Shown: in pieces, positions 5,954 to 6,326 of the stretch
How positions within the stretch are numbered: the stretch's first letter is position 1
Layout of the letters: the number at the start of each line of letters is the position of its first letter
DNA from: an uncultured Zetaproteobacteria bacterium
Lineage (GTDB): Bacteria > Pseudomonadota > Zetaproteobacteria > Mariprofundales > Mariprofundaceae
Reading direction: 5' to 3'
Assembly: GCA_913056285.1 (NCBI GenBank)
Contig: CAJXNE010000122.1
Span: forward strand, 1-6,326
DNA length: 6,326 nucleotides
The notes under the pieces: generated by a model
The model's input: the letters and a program-made list of their open reading frames with translations, nothing else
Told to the model about the DNA's origin: nothing
The model's database searches: none
Position numbers and translations under genes: made by a program

Positions 5954-5992
5954 TTATTTGACCGAATATCGCTTTACTTACGGTATTTCGGA

Positions 5993-6326
5993 AGCTTGCC
6001 GGAGCAAACGCTGACTGACTGGTTACACACATTGCAGATAGCCATTGCATTGGCGCAGGTGCATCGGGGAAATGGGATAACGACGCTCACGGTATCACCC
6101 GCTACAGCAACAAACGCACACCCGAGTCTTATATTCAAACAGCTATGGCAAACGGGGCTGCCATCAACTCGCAGGAATCACTTGATCGAACCCAAGCCGC
6201 CCCTGAAGCCTGCTGGCTGGGTTTGCGCCGCAACGATGGCATCAATCGCCACGCCTTTCAGCAACGTTTTGGTGTCGATGTTTGGGAACATTTTAAACCA
6301 CAACTGCAAGCATGGAAAAATGACGA
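5993..6326 (+). pseudogene. hemW: Fragment of a second hemW, internally deleted and frameshifted (continues past the window)
   Basis: The fragment starts abruptly at the equivalent of hemW codon 166. Positions 5993-6055 read SLPEQTLTDWLHTLQIAIAL, like residues 166-185 of the intact protein (42/63 bases identical). The alignment then jumps: from about 6049 it matches codon 266 onward (I-G-A-G-A-S-G-K-W). Offsets of 1960 and 1716 bases show a loss of 244 bp, which shifts the frame. Positions 6061-6237 are 135/177 identical to 4345-4521 with no indels or stops (42/59 residues identical). Positions 6238-6326 are identical to 4522-4610. There is no radical SAM half, no CxxxCxxC motif and no visible start, so this is a non-functional remnant. 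The 3' end lies outside the window. Confidence 0.93.
6238..6326 (+). repeat. Direct repeat copy 2 (within the hemW fragment), identical to 4522-4610
   Basis: Perfect 89-bp match to the intact hemW, beginning right after two non-matching codons (AAC GAT against AGC GCC) and running to the window edge. The transition from about 76% to 100% identity is abrupt, as expected at a recombination or gene-conversion endpoint. Confidence 0.97.

Noticed and set aside
5925..5992. Further hemW homology directly after the ATPase stop
   Set aside because: Comparison with hemW just upstream of codon 166 at the same offset gives only chance matches. The homology starts sharply near 5993.

Overview
The window looks like the chromosome of a proteobacterium, most likely gamma- or betaproteobacterial. 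This rests on the close family resemblance of IspB, Maf/YhdE, RNase G and HemW to their E. coli counterparts, a tRNA-Pro(CGG) with an encoded CCA end, and a maf-rng gene pair like yhdE-rng of E. coli. I cannot name a genus.

Layout. Positions 1-69 hold a short 17-bp tandem repeat cut by the window edge. A tRNA-Pro(CGG) gene (88-164, minus) follows, with its own promoter, downstream of ispB (220-1212, minus), which ends in a terminator-like hairpin. ispB is divergent from maf across 62 bp. On the plus strand come maf (1275-1826), rng (1993-3513) and hemW (3538-4695). The maf-rng gap of 166 bp carries an inverted repeat around a possible -10 box and a three-copy CTTCGTG repeat. All these genes are housekeeping: quinone side-chain synthesis, nucleotide-pool sanitation, RNA processing and heme trafficking.

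The right third is accessory. A 390-residue ATPase with a DUF4143-type C-terminal half (4752-5924) follows hemW. It has a consensus -10 box (TATAAT) lying over the hemW stop codon, and a 19-bp AT-rich hairpin that contains its own start codon. Beyond it, from about 5993 to the window end, lies a broken second hemW copy. The copy begins at codon 166, lacks 244 bp with a frameshift, and is about 76% identical to the intact gene up to 6237. It then becomes perfectly identical for the last 89 bases visible.

The main point of interest is this structure: intact hemW, ATPase gene, mosaic hemW fragment. The divergence is concentrated at third codon positions, so the fragment appears to come from a hemW that evolved under selection (a foreign allele or an old paralogue), not from decay of a recent duplicate. 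The abrupt switch to identity looks like a recombination or gene-conversion endpoint. The arrangement suggests that the ATPase gene arrived together with, or was trapped between, hemW sequences. I see no transposase, CRISPR array or recognisable multi-gene defence system here.
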